Positions 1-10,945 of a stretch of DNA of 64,000 nucleotides are shown here, piece by piece. The notes under the pieces are model-generated. The model was not told the DNA's origin. It ran no database searches and saw nothing but the letters and a program-made list of their open reading frames with translations. Made by a program: the position numbers and the translations under genes. The DNA is taken from contig NW_005178460.1 of NCBI RefSeq assembly GCF_000341285.1, positions 62,001-126,000 on the forward strand. The letters are read 5' to 3'. The DNA comes from Galdieria sulphuraria. Its lineage: Eukaryota > Rhodophyta > Bangiophyceae > Galdieriales > Galdieriaceae. The number at the start of each line of letters is the position of its first letter. The first letter of the stretch is position 1.

Positions 1-429
1 AAGAAAAGTTGTGACTGAATAGATTCTCCTGGTACATATAATGGATTTCTTGTAACTGTGTCAACATATACATTCAAATAAATATCACGAAGAACCCCGG
101 AAAGGTCTCCAGAACCTCTACTCGTCAATAATACAAAACGAAGACCTGTAGGGCTTTCAAAATAATGAAGTGAATATACATCTGTCGAATAATTCTTCAG
201 TTGTCCTCCACTACGACCCATTCCATTCAATATTGTTTGAAACAGAAAGAAACAACACTCACGGTTGTCGAGGAGATAGTTTCTTGCAAAAGTTTTTTAA
301 AGCAAATAATACACCAAAAGTATTTTTCTGATCTTGTGTAGCATCCTTCATAAGTTTGGGTCTACTCCATTCTCTATAGCACAAACAGTTGCCTTGACGA
401 TCAAACAAATAAAATGCATAAACCGTCAT
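1..429 (-). CDS. TRAPPC1: TRAPP complex subunit 1 (Bet5), 3' end outside window
   Basis: Subunit of the TRAPP tethering complex, which acts as a Rab1/Ypt1 exchange factor in ER-Golgi traffic. Exon 1 is 263-429 and starts MTVYAFYLFDRQG, the classic longin-like N-terminus of Bet5/TRAPPC1. A 52-bp intron (211-262, GTGAGT...TAG) leads into exon 2 (210 down to 1), which encodes LHYFESPTGLRFVLLT and NPLYVPGESIQSQLF, matching the family's conserved blocks. The last residues lie beyond base 1. It starts only about 41 bp from the divergent sugar transporter, so the two share one very short promoter region. The assignment rests on family memory, but the match is good along its whole visible length. Confidence 0.9.
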
Positions 430-470
430 TCACCAATTTCTCCAAATCAACAGTCCTCTTCTATTGACTT

Positions 471-2150
471 ATGAATATCTTTCACAGAAAGTATCAAGAC
501 TGGATTAAAGATATTCCACTTCGACTTTATTTTCTGGCTTTGATAGCTACCTTTGGAGGTTCTACAGTAGGCATAGATATTGCACTAGTTAATGGAGCAC
601 AATTATTTTTTGTCAAACACTACCAGCTGGGTGCAACTCTACATGGACTTACAACAGCTGCAACGTTATTAGGGGCCCTAATTGGCTCAAGCTTGTAAGA
701 TTGTTAGTTTTTTTCTAATATTTATAGATATTCATACTGATATTTTAGTTCTACTTTTATCAATTCTTTTGTTGGCAGAAAAGGCGCTCTAGGTGTTGCT
801 TCTTTTGTTGCAGTTGGAGCTGGAATAATGGAAGCTTTGGTCAATATTTGGGGTTTATTATTGACAGCTAGAATTATTCTGGGAGTCTCCTTTGGAATAT
901 TCAGTTCAACAGTTCCTATCTACTTGTCAGAGTGTGCTCCAGCCAGAGTTCGAGGAATGCTGACCGGAACTTATCAGCTCTCTGTTACTTTGGGTTTATT
1001 TTTCGGAGCAGTTTCTGACGCCATTTTTGTTAATGTTTCCAATGGTTGGAGATTTATGTTGGGAACTGTTATTATTCCACCATCGTTATGCATAACAGGA
1101 TTACTGTTTACTCCAGAGTCACCAAGGTGGCTTATTCACAAAAGAAGATATCCTCAAGCTTTGGCTTCTCTTCGAAAGTTACGAACAACCGAAGCTGAAG
1201 CTATTCAAGATATGAATTCTATCAAAGAAAATATCACAAGAACTGCTAGAGAAAGAAGTGGTCATGGCATCATTTCTAAAATAATAACAATTCCACATAT
1301 TCGTCATGCTCTTGTGATTGGGATATTCTTGCAGCTTTCGAGACAGTTATCGGGTGTGAACGCAATGCTATATTATTTCGATGTTGTACTTCGTTCTGCT
1401 GGAATGTCTGTTTCTCATGCTGTTTATGTGAATGTTGCATATGGAGCTGGAACTGTTATTTTCACACTTCCCATGTTTTGGATTGTGGATCGATTTGGAA
1501 GAAGAGTGCTACTAGTGTACACGATGCCTATCATTGCTTGTATGTCTCTACTGGTTGGATTGGCATTTTTAGGTTCCAGTCAGATTCGCATGGCTTTGAG
1601 TATTGTTGGCTTTCTATTATTTCGTCTATTCTATAGTCCTAGTTTGGGTCCTATTTCATGGGTCATTACTGCTGAAATATTTCCTTTGGAAGTTCGATCT
1701 GAGTGTTTGAGTATTTGTACTTTCTTTAGTTATGCATTCAACTTTGTTGTTTCATTTTCATTTCCTGATATGATGGATCAAATGAAGACAGAAGGAGCCT
1801 TCGCCTTCTTTGCCGGTTGTACAATAATAGATTGGATTATTTTCTTTCTCTTTGTTCCAGAGACCAAAGGCTTAGATATGGAAGTGATGGATCAGTTATT
1901 CCGGCAGTCTTGGAGTAGTCAAGCATCACAGAATTTGAAGCAATTGGACAATTTATTTCCGTGGTTTCGCTCCTCTTCAGAGGCTACTGGTAATACTATA
2001 GAAGCAGAAAATAGAAATCAAACCATTACAGATTCCATAGATCAGTCAGCTCACAAGGATAGTTCAGAATGGAATAGGAAAGTTTCCAACAAAAGCAACG
2101 AACCTTCGTCTCTCATCATCAATCCGGCCTTGCCTGACAATTTGAGCTGA
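471..2150 (+). CDS. MFS sugar transporter (sugar porter family)
   Basis: Predicted proton-coupled or facilitative monosaccharide/polyol transporter of about 541 residues with 12 membrane helices. Exon 1 is 471-694 and exon 2 is 749-2150, with a 54-bp intron. The acceptor at 748 is chosen over a later one at 778 because it restores the loop-2 motif FVGRKGAL. Other sugar-porter signatures are PESPRW, SGVNAMLYYF, DRFGRR, GPISWVITAEIFP and FVPETKGL. The C-terminal ~80 residues are hydrophilic and probably cytosolic. Substrate cannot be read from sequence. Large families of such transporters are known from heterotrophically growing Galdieria. Confidence 0.93.
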
Positions 2151-2351
2151 TTGGGTTTTCAGTTGGTTGACAGTTTTCAACTGTTGTATAAACTACAAAT
2201 TTACCAGCTCTAGTTTCCCATAGATATATGTACTAGGAACGAAGCTCATATTACTTGGAACTTTTTAACTTTTGTTATATGCTAGTGGGCCTGTGTCCAC
2301 TTGGAAGTTTTTTGAGAAACAAGTTGTCATAATTATTGCAAGTTTGTAGAT

Positions 2352-4076
2352 ATGGGAGCGGATGTTTCAAAAGATTCCACTCCTGAAAATGTAGGAAAGA
2401 AGGAAGGTGAAAAGGAACACCATCATATTCTTCCCCATCACATTCACGTTCCGCATGTTTTCCACAAGTCATCCGAAGAAAGAGAACAAGAACACAGAGA
2501 AAAGAACTTAAAAGTACAACCGAGGACTGCAAATACTCCTTCACGAGTGGAGCAGCGGCACTCTTCAGGAGAGGAAAGAAATTCACGTGATAATCGAGAG
2601 TCCCCAAAAGCTCAATCCGACCAACTACATGATGTTAACAAAGGACAAGCAGAAACAGTTGCCAAAGAAATACGTACGAGCTTGGAACAACAAAGAAGTA
2701 AGTCACAAATTCAGTCGAAGGATGCAGTGGCGGCCACGTTGGAACCAGAAGATGTGCGTTTATCAGCTTCGATGCCTGCAGATCCCTCAGAACAAGGACC
2801 TCAGTCACCCTCCTTATCTGCTCGTAACGAAAGCTTATCGAATAATTGGCTAATTGATTATAAAGCGTTAAGAATTGGCGAACCTATTGGAAAAGGTTCT
2901 TTTGGTACAGTAAGTGAAGGTCGATATCATGGAACCCGAGTTGCTGTGAAAACCATCAGAAGAGGAGATCAAGTGGGAGATGCTTTAGCTTCTGAGGAGT
3001 CTATTGAACAGTTTAAGAAAGAAGCCGAATTGAATTGCAAGGTATTGTTGTACGATATTGAGATATCATTGTCCTTTGATATTGTTTACTAGTTGAGACA
3101 TCCAAATATTGTACTTTTTATGGGTATTTGTGTGGTAAGTTATTTGGAAAAGAAAAAGTTTGCTTTTGGAAAGATTTGATTCAATACTTGCATTCAGGAA
3201 CCATCATTTGTTTGTATTGTAACGGAGTTTATGGAACGCGGTACCGTTCGAGACTTGTTGTTATCCAAAAGTCGTTTGGAGTGGAACATTCGATTGAATT
3301 GGGCGTTGGATACTGCCACAGGAATGGCTTATTTACATTCATTAGAGCCTTGTATTATTCATCGAGATTTGAAAACGACCAATCTTCTTGTTGACCGAGG
3401 CTTCAATGTAAAGATATGTGATTTTGGTCTTTCAAGGTTCATGTCGAAAGATTCTGTGATGAGTGCTGTAGGCACTGTGCAATTTGCTGCACCTGAGGTT
3501 TGTTCATTGCCTTATTCATCTTATGTATTATTGAGTCGGAAAAGGTGTTAAAGCATGAGCGCTATACAGAGAAAGCCGATGTTTTTTCCTTTGGTACGGT
3601 ACTTTGGGAACTTTGTAGTCGTGAAAGAGTCTTTAGAGGAGTTCCCCAAATAGATGTTTATAAAGTAAGTAAGTATTTGATAAAAGTACAACATTGACAC
3701 ATATCTCTTATAGAGAGTGGTTGCTGGGAGGATGCCTGAAATACCTCCAGAATGTGATCCCAGATATCGAGCTATGATTGAGATGTGTTGGGATATGAGT
3801 CCCGAATGTCGTCCATCTTTTGAAGATTTGGTGGAAATGTTGAGTGACTTGTTGACCGAAGAACGTAGTTTAGGAAGAGATATTCTCGCCAGTTTATCTG
3901 TATCCAGAAAACCACCATTGAAGGATGAAAAAGGTCTTCGAAGTGGCAGTCGGTTGACGAGAAGTAAAGCTATGCCAGTTATTGCAACAAATCCTTTAGA
4001 ACGTATAGCAGAAACTCCTGATAGTGGATTGTCACCCATGACTGAAAAGGATATGACCAAAGAACGAAATGGTTAA
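2352..4076 (+). CDS. Raf-like (TKL) serine/threonine protein kinase, possibly N-myristoylated
   Basis: Five exons (2352-3041, 3093-3134, 3198-3497, 3545-3664, 3714-4076) give about 504 residues. The N-terminal ~165 residues are charged and low complexity with a His-rich patch. The kinase domain follows: glycine loop GKGSFG, AVK lysine, HRDLKTTN catalytic loop, DFG, and APE at an exon end. The HRDLKxxN loop and VLWELCSRERVF region resemble plant CTR1/Raf-like MAPKKKs. The start MGADVSKD fits an N-myristoylation signal (Gly2, Ser6), which would place it on membranes; this is inference. All introns are 47-63 bp and the frame is kept across every junction. The pathway is unknown. Confidence 0.9.
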
Positions 4077-4175
4077 GGAGCTATTTATTGGATGGTCATT
4101 GGATGATTGCGGAATTGGTTGAAAATCATCATATAAGAATATATACATATATATATATATATTGGGTATTTCAAT

Positions 4176-6610
4176 ATGGAAACCAATAAACTTGTGAAAA
4201 GTAGAGATGGCAATTACTTCTCTTGTGACAGGTTTCGTCAAATACATGAACGACTTGTGGAAGAGCGCCAGTCTAAACTGTATTGGAAGACAACGGAATA
4301 TTCCCAGCTGTATGGTCTCTTATTGAGAGGAAGCAAACCTTCCAACAAAGTAAAACATTCTCTGTTCCATTCCAAAGATTTCATTGCGGGTAGAATAGTT
4401 CCTCATATATCACTTATACCAAGCGACGTTGAAGAAGAAGTTCCGTTGTATGGTTTGTTGAGGTGTTGGGTATATGGTTCTAGCGTTGATGACCTTTATG
4501 CTGACAATCATAATACAAAAGTAGCTGAATTACAGTTGCCATCAAAGGAAGATATCCAGGTCAGTAGTGAGGAGAGTTTTGCTTTCAGTCCTCGGCCAAC
4601 GAAGAAAGACCATAGTATAACGTTGGAGAGGAGTGGTGCTTATACCGCAAAGCAATTGTTGGAGGAACATTTGACACATTGGAAGGTATTGTATTTCTTA
4701 TTACTTCCAGTTCTTTGTTGATATCTCAGCCTTTGATAGAGATGTCGGAAGATTCTTGTTCAAGAGATTCGTACAAAACGGTCACGAGTAACCTATTCTT
4801 TAAGAGGACGAGAGTTGCTTGAAAGAATATTAAGTACGCAGAGGGATAAAAAAGGATATACAACCGATAACCAAGTAATGTAACTTGTCTCTTTGAACAA
4901 CTTTTGGTTCGAAAGACCATGCTATTTGATTTTGTATATTTTTTATGGAAGCAATATACGAATCATTTATACAAGTTTATAGTAAATTTAATTCTTTTAA
5001 TCATTTTTGATGAATTGTTTGATATAAAGCTTTATAAATATGGATATATTCAGTCATCTTTTGAGTCGTGCAGAATTGTGTGGGTGTAGAGACCAATGCA
5101 TACTATTCTTCTTCAGTATATCCAACAGTTCATGTGTTAAATACTTTTGTTATGTCAGAAAGAAATCCTGAAGGTGGATATACTCGCAACAGAAGGGAAA
5201 CACCAGACATATCGGAAGACGACCAGTGGTTACAACGACTTCGGGTTGTCAGAGAGTTGTGGTTCTTACGCGAACAGGCAAGCAACCACATTCATTGTTG
5301 AATGTTGACGTATAAAGAGTATTCTAGGCTAGAGTAAGAGCAGTAGGGCAAGAATTTCTTCAGAGACTAGAAAGAGTTGTCGTAAGTGAAAGGCGTTTAT
5401 GTGAGTTGGGTTCTTAAGGTTACGTTGGATAGCGAGAACATGCTGCCCAAGTTACTACTTTAGTGAATAACAGCAGCTCAAGAACAAATGTGGGTACGTA
5501 TTCACTTTATCATTTTTATTTTCATAAAAAGATTCAATCTTTTGTTCTTGGTAGGAGAAAACAACGGTACGAGAATGATTCTCATCACGTAGTCACTCAT
5601 TCCTTTTTTGTAGTACAAATAGAGCCTTCAAGTGATGACGAACTAGAAGCTTCAGTGCATAATTATACTATGGAGGATGTAGTTGCAACTGCGGATGGAG
5701 AGACTGGACAACAAGAAGCGACCTTAACTATGGTTTGGAACCCCATGTTGAAATTCCAGGTGTTCCTCAGGAGGTATGTATCCTGTATATAAAACGTTTA
5801 CTGTTTCATTCAATTACTTATTATTCTCTTTATAGCACTCAGTATCCACAAGTGCTCCTTCCACACATGTTCTCGAAGTCTTTCCTGGTCGTTTTGATGA
5901 TCTATCCAGTCGCATGAGAGCAGATTCTAGAGATAATATTCAAGGAAGACATGTCGTTTCTAATACATTGGAATCCCGCTTTAGAGAAGATTTGGAACGT
6001 CTATTGCTTGGAAGGTTAAGAAGTCCAGACTTTTTACCTCCACAAGTTTTGAACAGAAACGAGCATGATATGCTATTATTTGGAGATGACCAAGACTGGA
6101 GACATGACCCTGAAATATCCAATGAGCATTCTTCTCATGAAGATGTATCGATGGAACGGAATATCGATTATCTGAAGAAGGCTGTTCAGATTCTTCAAAG
6201 AGATGTTGCATCCTTGAAGAATATTGTAAATGCATCTTTTGATATTCAATTGGACATTCAGCGTTCCATCAGACAGGAACTGGCTGGAGTCTTAAGTGGT
6301 TGTTCTTCCACAGAGAGCAATCCAAAGTTATATTCTCAATGGAAAGCGAGTGAGAAGAATTGTTTGATTGAGGGAACCAGCTTTTCTAGAGGTGTTTGTG
6401 TGATATGTGCAGATGCAGCTGCCGACAGTTTGTTATATCGTTGTGGTCATTTATGTACTTGTGCCATGTGTGGAAGACAGTTGATTGCAACAGGACAGGT
6501 AAGCATTCCAACCACGAGTTGAAGGAATTCTATAAAGTGCATAGTCATGTCCAATGTGTCGAGCTCCTATTCACGACGTGATTCGTGTTTATGCTCCCGA
6601 ACTAGAATAG
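4176..6610 (+). CDS. RING-finger protein, plant-type C-terminal RING
   Basis: Probable E3 ubiquitin ligase. The last two exons (5836-6498, 6545-6610) encode a C-terminal C3HC4 RING: CVICADAAADSLLYRCGHLC, CAMC and CPMCRAPI, ending VYAPELE. This 'RING at the very end' layout, plus the upstream block SLRGRELLERIL, is seen in a plant RING family. Predicted exons: 4176-4685, 4740-4874, 5074-5277, 5328-5381, 5433-5493, 5555-5566 (a 12-base microexon), 5614 to about 5760, 5836-6498, 6545-6610. The intron 5278-5327 begins GCAAGC (GC-AG type). The reading frame near 5700-5790 is uncertain: two frames compete and the donor at about 5771 (GAG/GTATGT) looks better than the one that keeps frame. Confidence 0.75.
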
Positions 6611-6800
6611 GCAAAACATTTATTGTCCAATTATATATTATGTTCAATTGAGAAAGCCAAATATGGAATAAATATCCCTAATAAAGTAATAAACAAAACA
6701 ATAAGATATTTGCAACGCATTTGAATCGTTCCTACACAACGAAAAATACTTGAAGTACCATTATTTCTTAAAATTCCAAAACCTATACTTACCTCTATAC

Positions 6801-8433
6801 TTACCTGATATTACAAGTCCTCATGATGCTCTTTTGAGAATGTCCCAAGGTTTTGTTGGAAGACTTGAGTTTCGATTCTGATGCCTCAAATACTCTCCAA
6901 AACCTTAATGTCTCATCACCCGCTCCAGAAACTACAGTTTGACCATCAGGACTCAATGATAAATGCAAAACTCTCGAAGTATGCCCAGTAAGCTCCGCCA
7001 TTTTTACCATAGATGGATATTTCCACACAATAAGCTGATTCTGTGAGAACCCGTGACTGCTTACAATCTCTTTGTCGTGTCGATTCCAGATCAAAGCACA
7101 CACTTGACTCTTTGTATCAATCGACTGTAAACAGGCACCTGTGGTGGTATTCCAAAACTTGATAGTTCTATCTGCCGTTCCACCACCACTTGCAAGTAGA
7201 TGAGTTTGCCAAGGACACCAAGCAATAGCTTTTACGGCAGCATGATGATGATCCAAACGATATTTGGGTTGATTGGAGTGAAAATGATCCCAAATCATTA
7301 ACAAATTGTCGTTGCCTCCCGAAGCCAATTGAGACCCGTCAACATTCCATTTCAACCCACATACCTATTATTCAAACTAAGGAAGAGTAACTATCACATA
7401 AATGAACAAGTTACTTACTTCTTGTTCATGTCCTCTCAGCGTTTCAACATGATGCTGAGCAATCCGAACATCATGATGATGAATAGTTGTATCTCTCGAA
7501 CCACTGGAAAGAATAGGACCATTCCATGCAAGACATCCTACTCTTGAAGAATGACTATGCATCTTTCGAACTTGTCTTCCTCTTTGAGTATCCCACAATT
7601 GTACCTTAAAAAGATAAGAATTCGATGTTCAAAAGGTTGTTCATTTAACTTACATCTTTCATACTCGTTCCAACTGCCAAATGATGGCCATCAGGAACCC
7701 AACTCACAGAACATATCATTTCATCTTGAGAAACATTGCACAATTCTTGAATATCTCCAGTACTTGCATTCCATAGATATACAGAAGAACCCAAAGCAAC
7801 TGCCAAGATGTTCTCGTGATTCCAATCTAACAAGTTGAGATAATAGTCATCCACCAACTCTGGAGCATCCAGAATACGATCAGGTGTTTGAGGAATATGA
7901 CGTATCATTCTCTTTCTCTGTTCCGATATTTGTGGCATATTCTGAGAGTACAAAACTTTCAAGGAATTGACATATCCTTCTTGAGGTTTTGGAGCTTTTT
8001 GCTTAAATGTGAGGATTTTGCTTTGTGGGCGTTCTTCATGATAAGAATTTTGTAAAAGTGAACTTGCCAAAGCACTTTGATAGTGATGACATGCTGGCGA
8101 GTCCTTTCCACTATTCCATTCAACGTTGTCCATATGAGAATCTAGAAGACTCGAACTATTTTGATTGTTTTCCTTTCCATAATATTCTTGTTGTAGATTT
8201 AGTCTGGAAACTTCAATATTCATCACATTACGATTAGGAATAAAACGATCCCCCTGAGTTGTCCAAAGATTCATTCCTATCCAACCTTAGGAGCACTAGA
8301 TGCAACTTACTTGAGGTGTCTTATTTGGTGTTTTAGAAGTTCTATCCAGCTGTTCCTTTCGCTTTCTTTCCCATCTAGCAAGAGGAGCACATTCTAATGG
8401 TGTATTAAAGTCTTCCAAGGAATAACTAGTCAT
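6801..8433 (-). CDS. CDC20: Cdc20-type APC/C activator (WD40)
   Basis: Co-activator that brings substrates to the anaphase-promoting complex. Exons are 8311-8433, 7654-8253, 7419-7604 and 6801-7364; about 490 residues. The N-terminal half holds the C-box DRFIPNR, a KEN triplet, and [12 protein letters not shown] resembling the Mad2-interacting motif of Cdc20. The WD40 propeller opens with [19 protein letters not shown], diagnostic for the Cdc20/Cdh1 family and closest to Cdc20. The protein ends in Asn-Ile-Arg, supplying the C-terminal Ile-Arg tail that docks on APC/C. The stop overlaps a GTAAG-like string, so an extra 3' exon cannot be fully excluded, but it would remove the IR tail. Confidence 0.93.
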
Positions 8434-8490
8434 GACAGACAAGAGTAACAAAAATGTCCAAAATTGGAATCTTGTAACGGTTTATTCATT

Positions 8491-9513
8491 TTAAAATTTC
8501 TTCCGCTTTGAATGATGCTTAAAGGAGAAAGTTGCTCCTTTTCTCTTCAAAGACTTTTCTTTTTTTTCCTTTTGAAGTTGCCACACTTTAGTCCAATAGT
8601 CCTTTTCTTCATCCCCTTTTAATACCCAAAGTACTGGAAATTTATCTCTCAAGTTCGGTTGCCGTTCTTGTAAACAACTTACAGCTTCTTTTGCACTGTT
8701 TGGTTGTGCAAAACGAATATAACCAGTAGATTGACCACGAGAAAAGTCAACCCAAGAAATTTCACCAAAAGAGGAAAACACTTGTTTGATTTCTTCTCGA
8801 GTTACGCTCTCTCCTATATTTTCCAGACCAAGAATGAGACCTTGCTGAAAAGAAGATTCTTCTGGTTGAGAAGTTTTATTCTCGTTCTCGGACGAGTCTG
8901 CCTTGCTTTCTTCAGTCGAATGATTGGCTTTAGAAGGTTGCTCTTGCTTTTTTCGCTTAAAATACTCATCCTTGCTAAGAATCGCCAGTTCCGAACCGGA
9001 CTTATCCTTTAAAAACTCTTCTTCAGCTGCTCTTTGGGCTGCTTCTTCAGTCTCAAACTCAATAAATGCAGAGCCTTTAAATTTCTTAGTGTCGGGATAT
9101 CTTCGAAAACGAACTGAGCAAACAACACCATATGGAGCAAACAACTCCACAACACTTTCAAGTTCTGGTTCCTTTTGTTGAGGGAAACCTTTGACATAAA
9201 TAGTTTTGCGCTTATTGCTAATGGAGCAAGGCAATGCAGACTTCCGTCTTAGTTTGGTTCCATCCTCGTTGAGCTCTACAAGATTTGAGTTTTTAAGAGC
9301 TTCTCTTATAATTGACATATCGGTCGTGAGTGATCTTAAACGTTTAAAGCTTGCAATAATATCCAAATAGACGTAGCCATCTCCTGACTCTCCAGTTTTT
9401 GAGCGCAAAAACTTGTCTCTTGGAAGGTTGGCATCGGAAAAATAAAACTCTACTTGATTTCTTACTTTATCTTCCAAGGAAGCTTCTTTAGGAACCGCAG
9501 CGATAGCCGTCAT
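8491..9513 (-). CDS. La-related RNA-binding protein (La/SSB)
   Basis: Binds 3' oligo-U of RNA polymerase III transcripts and aids their folding and maturation. Single exon, about 340 residues from the first in-frame ATG (9513); the open frame continues upstream without an ATG. The La motif lies near residues 10-100 (QVEFYFSDANLPRDKFL, then YVYLDIIASFKRL). RRM1 follows with RKTIYVKGFP and GSAFIEFETEEAA, then a charged linker and a C-terminal RRM-like domain (GLILGLENIGESVTREEIK). The end is a basic, Lys-rich tail ending KHHSKRKKF, likely a nuclear signal. It is transcribed away from the neighbouring SurE gene. Confidence 0.92.
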   Translation of the reverse strand: MTAIAAVPKEASLEDKVRNQVEFYFSDANLPRDKFLRSKTGESGDGYVYLDIIASFKRLRSLTTDMSIIREALKNSNLVELNEDGTKLRRKSALPCSISNKRKTIYVKGFPQQKEPELESVVELFAPYGVVCSVRFRRYPDTKKFKGSAFIEFETEEAAQRAAEEEFLKDKSGSELAILSKDEYFKRKKQEQPSKANHSTEESKADSSENENKTSQPEESSFQQGLILGLENIGESVTREEIKQVFSSFGEISWVDFSRGQSTGYIRFAQPNSAKEAVSCLQERQPNLRDKFPVLWVLKGDEEKDYWTKVWQLQKEKKEKSLKRKGATFSFKHHSKRKKF

Positions 9514-9827
9514 TGTTTCATAACCAAAACAACGTCGCTGAGCATTTCGATCACTACGAGAATTTCCATTTGTGAGAGAAGACTGTGACACTTCAAGTTT
9601 CGGTAATGCCTTGCCAAAAGTAAGTGTTGTGCGTTGTTCAATTCTGTTTAGCAAAGAATCGTATTTGATTGTTACTTTTAAGAGCAGCTGCTTTTGGGTT
9701 TTCCACCAATATTTTTTGGCAGTCGGTTCAGAAACGTTATTTCATCGCAGTGGAACGTCGTCTTCATAAATTTGCTTCTAATAGTTGTCAACACCTTTTC
9801 ATCTGCAGAAACATTGAGGCTTCAGGA
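9514..9827. promoter_or_regulatory. Divergent intergenic region between La and SurE genes
   Basis: About 314 bases separate the two chosen start codons. Both frames stay open into this stretch (La leftwards, SurE rightwards) without an ATG, so part of it may be 5' leader or an unseen first exon encoding an organelle targeting sequence for SurE. I see no recognisable promoter motif. Confidence 0.4.
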
Positions 9828-10817
9828 ATGTCTACTATTTCAATGAATCCACCTTGTATCCTGTTGACTAACGATGATGGTGTCACTAGTCCTGGCATAC
9901 TATTGTTGGCGAAAAGATTTACATCTTGGGGCTGCAAAGTAATTGTGGTAGCACCAGACACGGACCAAAGTGCTTGTAGTCATCGCTTAACTATGTCGAG
10001 TGATTTACGCATGAAACAACTGCGAAACTTTGGTGAAAACATTTTTAGTGTCAGTGGATCTCCAGCAGACTGTGTTTCTGTGGCTTTAGATCCCAACGGT
10101 TTACTTTATTATAAAAATTTAGTGCCAACGATGGCTATAAGCGGTATCAACTTGGGTCCTAATACTAGCCATGACGTGTTGCATAGTGGAACTTTTGCTG
10201 GAGCAAGACATGCTGCATTTTATGGTGTCCCTTCAGTAGCAACCAGTTTAGCCTCCAACGATATGAGGGAAGAGAATATTTTGACTGCTGTAGAAGCAAC
10301 GTTTCAGCTTTGTTCCAAGTTGTTGACATTTTTGCCTCAACGTCCCAAAAATTTTCAAAGACCACTTTCTACATTTTATCGGCGAAGGGTTGAAGAAAGT
10401 CTTACTGAAGATCAGTATTTTGATTTGCTTTTGCAGTGTTTTCAAACAGGAGACTTGTTATTGAATTTGAATGTTCCTTCCAAATGGAATGGAAAGTTTC
10501 TTTCCACTAGTTTAGGAGGTGTATTTTATCGAGATGTGTTACAAAGGGTTTCAGAAAAGGAAGAGAATTCGAGGTCAACAGAAGATGAGATATTTCGTCT
10601 AGTTGTTCACGGAGGAATTGACTTTGTACCAGATGAACGATTGACCGACATTGAAGTTTTACGAAAGAAGTTTGCCAGTATAACCTGCTTATCTACTTGG
10701 CCAGAGACACATCCATTTGAGATACCTTGTTCCGTTTTAAAGTATGCTTTACAATCGTCCAAGAATGGCTTTCCAACTTGGATTGAAAAAGCATTAGAGC
10801 TCCAAAGTCAATTATAG
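9828..10817 (+). CDS. SurE-type 5'/3'-nucleotidase
   Basis: Acid phosphatase/nucleotidase of the SurE family, which dephosphorylates nucleoside monophosphates with a divalent metal. Single exon; about 329 residues from the ATG at 9828. The N-terminal metal-site motif ILLTNDDG is intact, followed by VVAPDTDQSACSH, VSGSPADCVSVAL and ISGINLGPN, the usual SurE order. The frame is open for about 50 further codons upstream but lacks an ATG, so a longer N-terminus supplied by an upstream exon is possible. Confidence 0.93.
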   Translation: MSTISMNPPCILLTNDDGVTSPGILLLAKRFTSWGCKVIVVAPDTDQSACSHRLTMSSDLRMKQLRNFGENIFSVSGSPADCVSVALDPNGLLYYKNLVPTMAISGINLGPNTSHDVLHSGTFAGARHAAFYGVPSVATSLASNDMREENILTAVEATFQLCSKLLTFLPQRPKNFQRPLSTFYRRRVEESLTEDQYFDLLLQCFQTGDLLLNLNVPSKWNGKFLSTSLGGVFYRDVLQRVSEKEENSRSTEDEIFRLVVHGGIDFVPDERLTDIEVLRKKFASITCLSTWPETHPFEIPCSVLKYALQSSKNGFPTWIEKALELQSQL

Positions 10818-10945
10818 CGTTTGTCTTTATACAAATATTCTAAAAATGGAAATCATCTTTGAAATCCAATCATTCTTTGATTGTGTAATGTTTTAACATT
10901 CCCCAAAGAGAAAGGAGGGAGTTGGGTTGCGCGCCTTTTCTTGCA

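Noticed and set aside
9514-9654. Longer La protein start upstream of 9513
   Set aside because: The frame is open but has no ATG, and the conserved La motif begins soon after the Met at 9513.
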